A DNA stretch of 64,000 nt, from positions 101,489,001-101,553,000 of the forward strand of contig CM059587.1 of the NCBI GenBank assembly GCA_030407085.1. The letters run 5' to 3'. Both the position numbers and the translations under genes were made by a program. The DNA comes from Trichopria drosophilae. Taxonomy: Eukaryota > Arthropoda > Insecta > Hymenoptera > Diapriidae. The notes beneath the pieces are model-generated. The model was not told the DNA's origin and ran no database searches. It was given only the letters and a program-made list of their open reading frames with translations. The number at the start of each line of letters is the position of its first letter. Position 1 is the first letter of the stretch. Below, one piece after another: positions 25,561 to 37,699 of the stretch.

Positions 25561-26705
25561 GACCAACAGTATTTTACGCGCATCCGTTACTGATAGCCGT
25601 CACTGAAGGATAATTTTCACCGGATTTATGGTTACATGGAAAAGTGTAAATATTTGTGGAAATCAACTAAATGTTCGAAAGTTGAGGATGTCAAAGAATG
25701 TTGACGATTATAACAGCGTTCTGAAGTGAAAGTCCATTTTCCATAAACTGATTGAATGACTCGGTAGTAGTGAAATATATAATGTATTAAATTTTAAAAG
25801 TGAGTAATATGAACTCGTCGAAAATCATTAAATTCTCAAGTTTCTATGGCAACGACGTAGTTATTTTAGCCACCGTTAGAGGCGCACACGACTTTCGCAA
25901 CTCTGGCTCTCTCTCGTTATAGAAATGGACTTTGATTTTGTGTATCCTGAATGGAAAATGACTGAAAAATTACACAGTCAATGCATCTGATCTCGATTTT
26001 ATATAGTAAGACTTAAAGTTTGCAGGTTTGGTACATATCAATGTTTCGAATTGAGTAAAATGTATAGAAACAAGGGAAAAAGTGACAAGAAATGGTGTTT
26101 ATGGTCGTTTTCTTAGAAACCCAGTGACAATTTTTTGAATTGGATGTTTTTCTACGTTGATGTCGTGTTTCCGATTTAAAAGGGAACACATTTTCCTTTA
26201 AATTGATAACCAAAATATTTCGGTCCATTTTGCATGTGCGAGAATTTCTAAAAAAAACTGAAATTGTTCAAAAATTTAGTAAGTTATGGTGTTTCCCTGT
26301 ACGTCAAAGGCAAAAACGATCATTGTTCAGTTACCAGCGTTAACTAGAATATTTAAAATAAAGGAAATGTTTATGTTTTCCGATAAATATAGTTACTGGT
26401 TTACATGTAGACTTTTATTTGTAAATAATTTATCCAAATTTGTTCGTTGACAATATTCAATAAGATTGTTCTGGTCATTTCTGTTATTTCTATTTATTCT
26501 GTTGTATCCTTATTACTCCGAATTTTGAAATTTTGTCCTCTGACATTTATTTGAGTTTATTTCGCACTCCCTTATTTTGTTACATGTCACTTTTTGTCAT
26601 TATGAATTGATTTCCAGTGATCATCTTTCAAATAACGTTTTTATTTAGAGTTTAGCTAACACCTATATTAAATGATGGGGTACAGTCCGAAAAACCTGTT
26701 TTTTT
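25561..26705. other. AT-rich non-coding stretch
   Basis: Nothing was recognised apart from a short GC-richer patch at 25840-25925. The minus frame at 26013-26228 has no domain. Confidence 0.35.
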
Positions 26706-26872
26706 GACAGGTCGAAAAGCCGATACATAAAAAAATAGACACGTCGACAAGCGGACAGTTATTTTTTGAAGTGTCGGTTTGTTAACTGTTGACTTGTAGA
26801 TTGTTGCTTTTTTACTATCGGATTTTCGAACTCTCGGCTTTTTGTTTTGTCGGTTTTTCGACCCCCACCAAA
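26706..26872. repeat. Diverged repeat built on GTCGAAAARCCGAYA words
   Basis: The word 'gtcgaaaagccgat' at the left occurs several times in reverse complement on the right ('atcggattttcgaac', 'ctcggcttttt', 'gtcggtttttcgac'). This gives an imperfect inverted arrangement of about 167 bp. It looks like a worn foldback element. The borders are approximate, and the minus-strand frame at 26759-26947 simply reads through it. Confidence 0.35.
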
Positions 26873-29849
26873 GTTTTGCCTATCACTGATATCTGAAATT
26901 ATCGGACTTTTTAATTCAGTTCCATGACTAGTATTCATGTGTTTCATTTTCTGATTTTTTTAGTACTACGATAAATATCTTTGCTAATATTTGCTAGTTT
27001 TCCCTAGGATATTGTGGACAAATCACTTCCCAGAATTTAGTTTTAATTGCTATTGATATTGTTGAAGAAAGAAGAGTTATTATGCTCATAAAAAAATTGC
27101 AACGCGCAAAAACAATTTGTGAAATAACTTTTTAACAGACAAAAAGTTTTGTCTTGTTCTTATTGCCATGCAAAACAAATTTAAGAAATTTTTAAATATG
27201 AACGAATGATTCTTTACAACTTCAGCAAATCAATTTTGTCGAAACATTAAAGTTATCCAGAAAATGTAAAAAAACAATAGTTTTTAATTAAATGGGGATG
27301 TTTCAGGTTAATTGTCGAAATGTTAGAAAATCGTTTGGTGAAGTTATAGAGAATTTTTTTCTCCAAAAAAAGAAGACATTATTCCTAAAAATCCATTGAT
27401 TTTTTAAAATTTGTTGACACAACAACAAGCCGAAAATTTGAGTCATTAAGAAAAGTCATTTCACACAAATTATTTTTATACGTTTCATTTTTTATCAAGA
27501 ACAATATTGGTTTTTGTCTTCAACAATATCATCCATTATAAAAAAACTCACGACTTCAAAATTTTGGAAAACACTTTTCTCCAATATATCCACAATTTAT
27601 GATTTCTCGAGGAACAATTGTTTTAAAACGGAAGTGTTCTCATAACAACAATTATAACGCAGAATTATACATTTTTTAAAAATTTCTGTATGCATATGTT
27701 TACAAAATTTAACTTGCATAAATTATAACTAAGAGTAAATTGTTCTTTAAGCTTAAAGTATAAAGTGAAAACTAAAATATATTTATAAATTTGCAATACT
27801 TATGATATAAAAATGATGCACAACCGATTGAAAAACAAAAACACGATTAGCAAGTAAGTATAACAACATGTAAATCATGGTAATTATTATTTTATATGCA
27901 ATGCACTTATGCATGCTTCTAAATTGAGGACGAGAAGACTACGTATTAGGTAAAATAATGTCGCAGAAGATTAAAACTTTAAATTGTTATAATACAATAA
28001 CAACATGTCATTATTATAATGCAATACTAACTTTACCGTAATTTATACATGATGACTGACTTAAACCCTACTTGTTACGAAACTTGAAATCCGCCATCAT
28101 TTCCAATCATCAATGTAATCGCAATCTGTTTTTTTTAGAGTTTCAAAAATTGAGAATTTCGATCTAAAAGATAAAAGACCATGAAAGAATGTCAAAATTC
28201 GGAGTAAAACAAATGAAAGAGGAATAAACAGAAACAAAATAGTATCTGAAACAAAATAATCTGAAACAAAAGCGCAACGATCGTATTTAATAAATTCTAT
28301 AAAAGAATTCCGATTTATTGTTTGTCTATACATAAAGATTGCAATAAAATTTAACAATATTAGTTATAATGAGTTAATAGACACGTCATTAAAACTATGG
28401 AAACGCGAAGAATAATAACAACAATATTTTATCGACTTAATTCAACGCCTTCTTGTATTAAAAAAATCGCCAAATGTGTATATTTCAATGAGAGTATAAA
28501 CAATACTAACTCGAAAGATTTCAATTTTTGACTCGACTTGACAATTTTTGAAACGAACTATCCAACTTTTCTCAACTTGAGTACTTTACAAAAAGCAGGT
28601 TTTCACTACAAAAATTAAGAAACTTTCCGCAAAATATATTGGAAATAAAAAATAAATATTTTATTTCCAACAATGTTTTGGGAAATTTTCCAAGAAAATA
28701 TCAATTTTTTTTTGTTAAAGTTATTTGAAAGCCGTGATTTTAGAATATTTCGGTGAAGGAGTCGACATAATACAAAAACAAAGGTTACCAAAAAACGGAT
28801 TCTATAATCGTTTTGTAAAACTGGATTATTTTTGTTGCTGTCATTAAAACAGTGCCTGCCAATCGTTTTGTACTTTTAACTTGTAGAAATTATAAAACAT
28901 AATTATATAATACGAAATTACGCAAATGAATGCTCCAAATTTGGAGCATGAGGAATGAAAACATTGCAAACAAATACTTTTTTAATAGTCCAAGTATAAT
29001 AAGATATTTTTAAAATACAGGCCGCCGACTAACTGTTGACGGTGTCGATTATGTGTAGTATTTGTGATTTTTTACTTGTTTGTATCGTCCTGTGTGGGAT
29101 GATGACTAAGCCTTGCCCGATTAGCCATAGATGGCATAAAGTTGGCAAGTAAATCTGACCAATGTATGTAAGTATGTATATTTTTAAAATAGAAAAGTTG
29201 TCAAAAACGAAAAAACTATTGAACAAATTGTACAGATTCAAGTAAATTTTTATTTGAAAAGTAGCAAATAAATGCTTAAATAAAAGGTCTTTTGTTAAAT
29301 ATAACAAATGTTTTTTAGTTTTAAATAAATCTTTTATTTGTGCCGATTCATGTAATAATTATCAATACAAAATAGGTAATATGAAGATTTTATTCAATTC
29401 AATTAAAGAAAAATTCTCATAAACTGAAAAATAATGATTGGAAAAGTGTATCATATAAAAAATATCTTCTTAATTCGAAAAATTTTGTCATTTGCGACTA
29501 GGGAAATAATTGTTCACAGGAAAATTTTTTGCAAAATCCAGAAATATTAACAAAATTCACCATTTCTATCCTGGTAAAAACCGATATAGATAACAACAGT
29601 TTTTTGTACAATGCCGAAAATTTTTCAGTTCTGCTGTTCACAAAAACTTTTTTATTTTCATATAAGTATTTATTTTAATAATACCAAGTAAACAATGACT
29701 TAAATTAAGAAAATACTTTCTTATATTCAATCGACTAAATATTTGCGTATTATTTTTTGTGCAATGTGTACAGTATTAGAAGTATCTGCTGAAAACTTTT
29801 TGAAATGATTCCAAAATTACAAATTTTTGTTTTAATTTTTCAAGTTCTG
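26873..29849. other. AT-rich non-coding stretch
   Basis: No gene or repeat could be supported. The frames at 28097-28357 and 29029-29307 are Phe/Ile/Leu-rich peptides of the kind expected from AT-rich DNA. Confidence 0.35.
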
Positions 29850-30012
29850 CACTAAAAAAATTTTTAGTAAATTTAACTAAATGATAAGTTATCCAATGGT
29901 AACGATTAACATTTAGTTAATTCAACTTTCGTTTAGTGATCTGAACTGCAGATATAAAAATAGTTAGTCTCCAGTGATTATTTTGTTAAGTTTACTAAAT
30001 ATTTTTCTTGTG
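29850..30012. mobile_element. Small MITE/foldback
   Basis: The left end 'cactaaaaaaatttttagta' followed by 'aatttaactaaat' pairs with the right end (reverse complement 'cacaagaaaaatatttagta' followed by 'aacttaacaaaat'). Total length is about 163 bp with no coding capacity. The right arm differs at several positions, so the copy is not recent. Confidence 0.55.
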
Positions 30013-30132
30013 AGTTTAGAACATTTTGTTGTCATAACACTACTGTTTCTTGCAATTTGACACAGTACTTTTTAAAGTTTAAAACAGATATTTCTTCGAG
30101 TGTTATTTCTGTCACAAAAAACGGAGCTTTCT

Positions 30133-30180
30133 CGAAAATCGAAATTCGAAAATCGAAATTCGAAAATCGAAATTCGAAAG
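30133..30180. repeat. 14-bp tandem repeat, ~3.4 copies
   Basis: The unit 'cgaaaatcgaaatt' is repeated head to tail three times and starts a fourth. It has 7-bp substructure (cgaaaat/cgaaatt). It is a minisatellite with no sign of function. Confidence 0.85.
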
Positions 30181-30687
30181 TTTTCGAATACCATCCTTCA
30201 ACTAATCGATTCTTTTACTTCACTTATATCAATCAAATTGTTTTGTTGATATAAAACCTTTAAATTTGTAAATGCAGAATCCATTAATGACATTATACAC
30301 CACTTCAACTATCGGAACAAACATAGTCACGGTGACTTCCACGATTCTAACTAGTCACAATTCCGATGTCACTCAACGGTGACCAATTAAAAATGAATAA
30401 TTAACCACAAGAATGTTGACTTGAACATTCTCAATTTCCTCGTTTCGACAAAAAGTCGTACATCGATGAACTGGCAATACGACAATTGGTCATTGCCTAA
30501 ATTTTAAATGGTCAACACGCCTTTCGTCTGTATTCGATTGGAAAAGCGGACCATTTTTCACTTTCCACCAAACCGGACACTAGTAGGGGCAAAAGTGTCA
30601 CTGGAAAACGTAGATTCGCAGGTTGCTGATGAACATTTTTTTGGAAAATAGCCGTATACGGAAGAGCGTTTCGTTTACGACACTCAC

Positions 30688-30899
30688 CATTCGATGCTCC
30701 GATATCCCCGTAAACAGCAATGGATCGCCTTGAAAGACCCGACAGTCGCATACTCGGTCGTTACGACTTCTTTAGTGAATCCCAAGCCACCCGGTAGATT
30801 GTCGAACCTGTGCACCGAGCAGTGGTCCTTGAGTTCGTCGTCGCCTTTCGTCGTGCCCACCACGACCGCCAGGAAGAGAACAGCGAAAAACTGCGTCAT
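30688..30899 (-). CDS. First coding exon: signal peptide plus N-terminal half of an Ig-like domain
   Basis: The reading frame starts at the ATG at 30899 in a good insect context (AAA before ATG) and runs 70 full codons plus two bases to a strong donor 'gtgagtg' at 30687. Residues 2-19 form a typical signal peptide (FFAVLFLAVVVG core). The rest has a Cys-Cys pair followed by GYRSIEW, the pattern of an Ig B-strand cysteine and C-strand tryptophan. The intron splits the Trp codon (phase 2), so the second half of the domain is in a later exon that I could not find. The protein should be secreted or at the cell surface. A receptor with N-terminal Ig domains, such as a receptor tyrosine kinase, is one possibility, but the family is not established. 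Confidence 0.7.
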
Positions 30900-31179
30900 T
30901 TTCCTCGAAACTGTTATTTTCTTCTCCGTTTTTCCTCTAGCACCTAGTACGTACACAATCGCTCTCACTCTTTTTCTCAACAGAAAGACACTTGTCAATT
31001 AACCAAAAAATAAACAACACTCACACGCGGACTATGTGTTTGGGGGAAAACACGTGTTTCGGAAAGATTTATTGACGTTTCGCATTTTTTGTAAAAACGA
31101 TTTTCTATTTACTTTTATTTCAACACTGGAAACTGGGTTAGCGAATATTTTGATTTTGTTTTTTTTTTAGGGTTAAAGT

Positions 31180-31620
31180 TTCACTTTACGGGATAATCGA
31201 CGAGCGGCTAAACAACACCCATTCGCGTTCGAACGCCGGCGGCAGACTGACTGCGCGCGGAACGAAGAAGAACCGACGCAAAGTTTTTGAATTTCGTGCG
31301 AATCCGCCGCCTGTTGCCTCCTGCGCTTCGGGAGTCTTCGGCATCCCACGGCGAAGTGCGCCAACTTCGGCATTCCGCGCGAGATTCGGCAAAGTTTCGA
31401 CTTTGTGTATACTTTTCAAGATTAGATTTTGTACTTTTTTTTGACCTTTTTGGTATAGGGCAGACTTCTCGGAGGGAGCGAACGATTCTTTTCGAGTTCG
31501 ATGGCTATTGGGGTCGTCGAAGTTTACAATTTGGAGGTTATGCGCGGGAGAACGCGGAATTCGTTTTCGCGGTTGTTGTTTCCGACTTTCTTATTTAGGG
31601 CACAAGCCGTAATTGAGTTT
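31180..31620 (-). promoter_or_regulatory. GC-rich promoter/5' UTR block of the Ig-domain gene (inferred)
   Basis: This CpG-rich segment lies 280-720 bases upstream of the minus-strand start codon at 30899. Open frames exist on both strands (for example minus 31173-31419, plus 31287-31598), but they are Arg-rich without domains, as GC-rich UTRs often give. No TATA box was found at a convincing distance. The assignment rests on position and composition only. Confidence 0.35.
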
Positions 31621-32019
31621 TCGGTGATTCTTCGAGAATAGCAATTCGGAGTTTCGAACCTTCTACTGTTGTATTTTCAAACTTTATTGGGTTATTTTAT
31701 ATATTTTGAGAAAGTGTTGACTTTCACGGTGATGATATGGGTTTGAAAGATTGGTGGAATAGAAATTTGTTTTAATTTTGATTGCATTTTTGGAAAATTG
31801 TTTGTTTTGGTTGTGTTGGAACTCTAGAGAAACATTTGGTATTTTTTATTATTGTTTGTTTTTCATTGTAGTGAGCTTCTGTTTAGAAAGTTTTGTTGAC
31901 TTTTTGTGAATGGTTACCAGGGTAAAATATTGCACATACTGTAAAATAATGCATTTATAAACAGAATATACCAAACGTTGATTTTGAAGTATACTGAATT
32001 GGGGTGCACCTCAAAAATG

Positions 32020-32342
32020 CGATAAATCACAAAATAGACACTTAAAACCCCCGACATTCAAAAACCAGACATTTCAAAATACGGACATTAAAAAACCAGA
32101 CATTTATTAATGATTGAATTCTAAGTGTGCTTAATAAATAATCCAGGAGTCAAAGTAATTTGAACTTCAAGTGACCTAAAAAATGAATTCCTTGGTCAAA
32201 CATTTTTAAATGACCTACCAGTGAAACCTCAAGGACGTCGACCCCAGATCATTTTTTAAATGTAGGCTTTTGAATGTCTGTATTTTGAAATGTCTGGTTT
32301 TTGAATGTCGGGTTTTTGAAGAGTCTGTTTTCTGATTTGTCG
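32020..32342. mobile_element. Foldback element with repeated ACATTCAAAAACCAG words
   Basis: The left arm from 32020 ('gataaatcacaaaatagac', then 'cccgacattcaaaaaccaga', then 'catttcaaaata') matches the reverse complement of the right arm ending at 32342 ('gacaaatcagaaaacagac', then 'cccgacattcaaaaaccaga', then 'catttcaaaata'). The arms are about 85 bp and themselves consist of 15-17-bp near-repeats. The minus-strand frames at 32215-32584 read through the right arm and are not genes. Confidence 0.7.
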
Positions 32343-35300
32343 AAATAAAGTACTTTATTTTCCCTAGGAAAACTAAAACGTAACGTGAGAAGAGAATAAC
32401 GAGCATATGTAGCGTAGGACGTATAATAGAGTTCTTCTGTGACTGCACGAATGCGCACTGAATGTATCTTAGGACTTTTTAACACTCCGGGAGTAGAACT
32501 CGATTTTGCGCCCTGCGGTGAAATATTTGGGCCCAAATTATCGAGCCCCACGCCCGTCGTATTAAAAAATATCGTACGGAACACGGGCGAAATATCGATT
32601 TTCGACGAGTGTGATTGTCATATCACTTCGTTCCTGTGAAATAATTCGCACTAGTCGAATATCGGTAATTGCGCCCTTGTTACATAATATTCTATTTTAC
32701 AGTTTAAGGACTTTTGTCCAAAGCGGAGGCTTCCATCTTTTGACACCAAAGCCGCCACTGGAACTCTCCAAGCAAAGAAGAAGATGTGTCACTTTCTTAA
32801 TACATATACGTATACGATATACATAGTAAGATATTCAATTTAGTACCAACATAACCTCTAGAATGTCAATTTTACTTAACAGAGACGAATTCAAGATCGA
32901 CAACGCGATTTTTTAAAAGAAATTAACGTAGGTTATACTAAAAAACAGAAATTACGTACGTATAGAACAATTTCTACCCCTCAATGCGTAATATACTATT
33001 ATTTATTAATACAATAATTCGTGTATTAATTGTTATATTGCATTTTTTGCGTAATGCTGTAATTAGTTAGTTGTTATAATTTGTCTTTTAAGTTTATTTA
33101 TTGTTAGGTTTTTCTTGCAGTCTAAAATGATTGGAGTAACATACTCAGTCTAATAAAGAATCGTTAGTATATTTTAATCTTTTTGAGTACACTTAGAATC
33201 CCATGGAGTGAGTCCGATCCCTAATTAAGAATATCGTTTATCTTGACTTTCCAATGACTTGGAATTTACTCCTTTCGATTAAAAAGGGACTCATTGTTAT
33301 TGAAAATTTACTCTGGGTTCAACATATCGAATATTATTCTCTTGGATTGAAAATTCAATCCGAATATTTTTAGTGTGGGATGATGGTAACGAATTTACCA
33401 AAATTTAGTATCTTTTGTGGAATAATACATCTTTATTAATTTTTATCTATTTATAAGTGAAAATAGTCATAGGATGTTTAGGATCAAAACGAAACAGTTG
33501 AAGTTAATATTGGATACCTAGATAATATAAAAATAATATATTATTAAAGTGTAAAATGTGTATTTTTAAAACAAAGGAATCAACCATATTCTTGAATAAT
33601 AAATATTTTAATATTAACTGTAGTCATGTAAATATCGATATTAAAAATTAACTTTAAAAAGTTCGTTTTGCTTCATTGAAAAATCAAATAATTATGTTGT
33701 AACAAGTTCTTTTCTCCTGAATACACATTCGTATTTTTGTTTATTAAAAATGTATATTTTATTTATTAATACGTAGGTAAATAATGCGTTATGAACATTT
33801 TTTCTGAAATATTTCAACAGATGTTTATAAACCACAAAGAATATTGAAAAAATACAATGAACTGTGTAGTAGAGAATAAAAAATATGCAATTTGGCATTT
33901 ATTCTCCGAGTTATACATTTTTCAAATTATGGCTGCTGTGACCAGGATTCTACAGGCGAACTGTTGTAATTCGAAATTCACATTTTGCACACAGTAATTT
34001 TTCTAGATCTATGGATCGTGATAATATCAAAATCGACGCCAATTAAATAAACGATCTCGTACATTTGATTTCCAGAAACGGTTCAACAACTATATATTAA
34101 TCTTCAATTAACAACAAATATTGAAAGAAATATATTACATTGAATTATAGAAAGGAAATAGTATACAATTTCGCAAATATTTTTTAGACTATAAATAATC
34201 ATATTACGAAGTGTACAACTGAATATAAAAGGACTTGAAGAATTTATATTTTATAAATATATTATATAAACTATTTGAAATAGTCAGTGTGCAGTCGAAA
34301 CATCTAGGCAGGATTTTGATACTTTTTCAAAAATCCAGCTTGTAATATGAAAGTGTTACGACCTAAAAGAAATATCGAACTTGAATTAAGCGTTTTCTTT
34401 TGTATTGAAATAAATGGCTGTGTTTGGTCAACTAAATCTATTTTTCGAAAAAAAATTATACCATTTTAATTATTGTATGAACGGCCTCTTAAAAATTAAG
34501 AAAATCAAGTAATTAAAAAAAGACTGAGTATATTCAGAAATACATTATTTGTGTTTATTTCCAAATTTGTCAATATGCACATCAGAAATTGTTTCCAGCA
34601 GGAATCATACATTTTGAACAATCGGTAAGTAAAGAACACTTTTAAGTTTCGTTCTCTAATGGAAACTCAAAATTAGGAAAACCAAAAACCTCTTGATTTT
34701 TATAATTAAGAATATTTAATAATTCATATGTATCATTTTATTAAACATTAAATACTCTAACACATTTATTACAGCATCAACATGAAGTGTCGAGTTAACT
34801 AGCTTCCGAGATGAATGCCAGTTTTTTTAGTTTTGATCGATCAATCAAAAGTTGCGAAAATATGCAATTTCGAAGAAATCTAGCAATGCATGCTGCCGAG
34901 CCGCGTCATTGTTAACAATAAACTCCGGAAACGCCTTTGTCATTTTCTCTTTGAAACATAGTCGTTCGATCCTTGACTGGCGATGCTGTTAGTTTTCTTC
35001 GATATTTCCCTCAATTTGGAATTCATCAATATGCAATTAAAAAAAGGGCAATCAAACACATAAACAAATATGTCGAACCAATGGTAAGGTTTATAATTTT
35101 GATCTTGGCAGTTCATAGAAGCCAACAAATAAGTGTATATTGATTTATCATAATGATAAATAATTAGGAAAGAAAAAACATTTTTCGAGAGAAAGCTGTT
35201 TTAATTGTGTACGTACTACTAATTGGATACTAATTATATTTTATAATCAGGCATTAAATAACGTAAATATAAAATGAGTTTGAATTAAATTGAATGAAAA

Positions 35301-36685
35301 GTTCGTTAATCTTAATGTATAATAATTAATAGCGGAAATCAATCAATTAATTAAAATATAAAACGTCAATTGAAACATATTTGAAACATTTTATTACATA
35401 AATTTGTTGGTGTAATCGATGCATTAAAAATTTTAAAGTTTAAAGAAAATGTTACATTTTTAATTCAATATCACTTTCTCGGTGAGAAATAAACAGGAGT
35501 AAATTTTATTTGTATAAAATATTTCTATATTGACACAAAAAAATTACCAGAAAGTTAAAAAGAAACTCTTTTATGCCATTTGTATTCTTTTATTTGTATT
35601 ATATTTATTTCTGTAATATGATATCGTTATCACCAGATAAGGTCCCTGTAGTGTTTTAATTAAACTTAAATGATTGCATCCACAAATCATAAATAGCAAA
35701 GAATAATGAAATATCGTCTTACAAACCCGTGTTTTGCTTAACATTCCTTCATTAATAATTTAAAAAAAAAATAAAATTATTACTATGTATTTAAATGTTC
35801 TCATACAAAAGATTGCATGAATTAATAGTATATTTCGTTACTTGTGTGGGAAATATGATTTCCCGCACGAGTAATTATTGACTCGGCACGAGTTTTATGT
35901 CAATCAGTACTCCTGCGACAAATACGTATTTTACGCATACTATTAGGAAAAACAGCATTTGTTATTTTCAGTTAATGAAAAATCAACGGATAATATCTTC
36001 AATTGTATTTATATATTAACACAGACTTTTCTTTAATTCTAAAAGCCGGATACCTTTCTTTTTTATATTGTCCTGAAATGCTGCTGATTTTTGGGTTTGT
36101 TTTTTATGTTTTTAAGATTATAGAACATTCTTACCAATAAATGATTTCAAAGTATAAAAATTGTCTAATAAAACGGTCCAATAAATATCCAACTAAATCT
36201 TTTATTTTCAACAACACTTGTCTAAAAATCTTCCGAAAATGCCTATTTCTTAGATGGTACACAACAATTTCGCAAGAATTTAATTCGTGATAAAACATTT
36301 TGCGAAACTAAATATAGAACATATCTGGGCATTTGCCTGTTTGATTTGTAACAACTAAATGTTCTTATGTAAAACCAGACATTTTTAAAATCATACTATT
36401 CACTCATAGTATAACCTTGTTATTCCTAAATATTCACTTCAAAATAATTTGTAAGATATGCTAAAAGTAAATAAATGTATACATAAATCCATTTTCTCGT
36501 TTTGAACATTGACTTTTAAACATAATTTGTTTTTAAGTCATTATGTAAAATGTATTAAACGTTTATAAATGTGGTTGAAAGATTATGCTGAGATAATAAT
36601 GTCATAAAAAAATTAATAATTGCTACATGAATTTAAAAATATAAAATATGTGTAAAATTATAAATGCAGAAAAGTTAAAAATTGT
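32343..36685. other. Mostly AT-rich non-coding stretch
   Basis: No supported gene was found. The part at 32343-32800 is less AT-rich, with short frames and no domain. A near-palindrome at 35841-35871 ('cttgtgtgggaaat' facing 'atttcccgcacgag') could form a short hairpin. A minus-strand frame at 34940-35128 ends in a Ser/Lys-rich tail and has no recognised domain. Confidence 0.35.
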
Positions 36686-36706
36686 AAAAAAAAAAAAAAA
36701 AAAACT
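36686..36706 (-). terminator. RNA polymerase III oligo-T terminator of tRNA-Leu
   Basis: Directly after the 3' end of the minus-strand tRNA, separated by two bases and a C, is a run of about 19 T residues (A on the plus strand). Pol III stops at runs of four or more T. Confidence 0.85.
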
Positions 36707-36825
36707 TGTCAGAAGTGGGAATCGAACCCACGCCCTCAGAGAGGAACAGAACGCCCGTAAACTCGGTAAAGACCTAGAAGGTTATTACTTGAGTCTGGCG
36801 CCTTAGACCGCTCGGCCATCCTGAC
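36707..36825 (-). tRNA. tRNA-Leu (anticodon CAA) with a 36-nt intron
   Basis: Read on the minus strand, the gene starts GTCAGGATGGCCGAGCGG and ends in a TTCTGACA acceptor end. The acceptor stem pairs 7/7 (one G-U), the T-arm is GTGGG-TTCGAAT-CCCAC, and a long variable arm (CCTC-TCT-GAGG) marks a class II tRNA. The anticodon CAA is at 36791-36789. A 36-nt intron (36787-36752) follows position 37, the usual site; tRNA-Leu(CAA) genes of many eukaryotes have introns. Internal A and B boxes are intact. After splicing the loop is CTCAAGT, closed by CAGA/TCTG, with a C-T mismatch at the fifth pair. CCA is not encoded, as expected for a nuclear gene. Confidence 0.95.
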
Positions 36826-37167
36826 AGTTAACGATAGGAGTGCTTATAATTTACGCCGCTCGTTTATTTTGGATCGACTACGCGTCGTATAAGATTATGT
36901 AAATTTAATATTTAATTTTTGTCGTAATGATACATTTTCGATCTGTAACTTATTTATGAATTTTTTAAATAAAATAAAAACCTCTAAACAGCCGTTTATG
37001 CAATAATATTGAAATTGCAGATAGTCCGAATGTTCAAAATATGACAACTTAAAGTATTCAATATTAAGTTAAGAGTTTCTTTTCTGATACGTTTTCGTAA
37101 GTGAAAATATCCTTTTTTGATTTCTTCGTAATCAGAATAATTAGGGTGAAATAATTTTCAACAATTT

Positions 37168-37200
37168 AACGTTTCGACCATTGATTTAGGTCCTCTTCAG
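37168..37200 (-). ncRNA. Hammerhead-ribozyme-like motif in the 3' region of the Penelope-like element
   Basis: On the minus strand the motif reads CTGAAGA, then a possible stem II (GACC ... GGTC around an A/T loop), then CGAAACGTT. This is close to the hammerhead core CUGAUGA-stem II-GAAA, and hammerhead motifs are known in the terminal repeats of Penelope-like elements. Here the expected T of CTGATGA is an A, which would be expected to weaken or abolish cleavage. Stems I and III were not resolved. Confidence 0.45.
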
Positions 37201-37699
37201 ATTTATTCTATTTTAACAAATAAAAAATATATATAAAAACAAATTACAATTCTTTAATTGATGCGATGAGATGTGTTTACAATATTATGAAAAAATTATG
37301 AAACATCTAAAGTGACACATAAGAATTTGTTTCTTTTTTTCCCTTTGAACTTTTCATTTTTCTTTTTTTATTTAAAAAATAAATTTAATTATGAAAACAC
37401 TATTATAAGATTTGTGAAATATGCATCTATTGTCTTACCTTAAAAAAGTGAGTAATCCTATCTAAGTATATATTGTTTGTAAATCCATTTTATGTAGAAA
37501 AAAGCACTGAAATAAAAATGTTTAAAAAATGAATACATTTGTATTCAGTAAGACAATAAATTTTATAAAAAGATTAATTTTAATTATAAAATACCCGTTA
37601 TATGTGTAAAGTTTGAAACGAAAGAAAAGACTGGAAAGTTCAAGGATTATATAGAAATGAAATTTTATATCAATAACCTTTGAATATTATTGTTTATGT

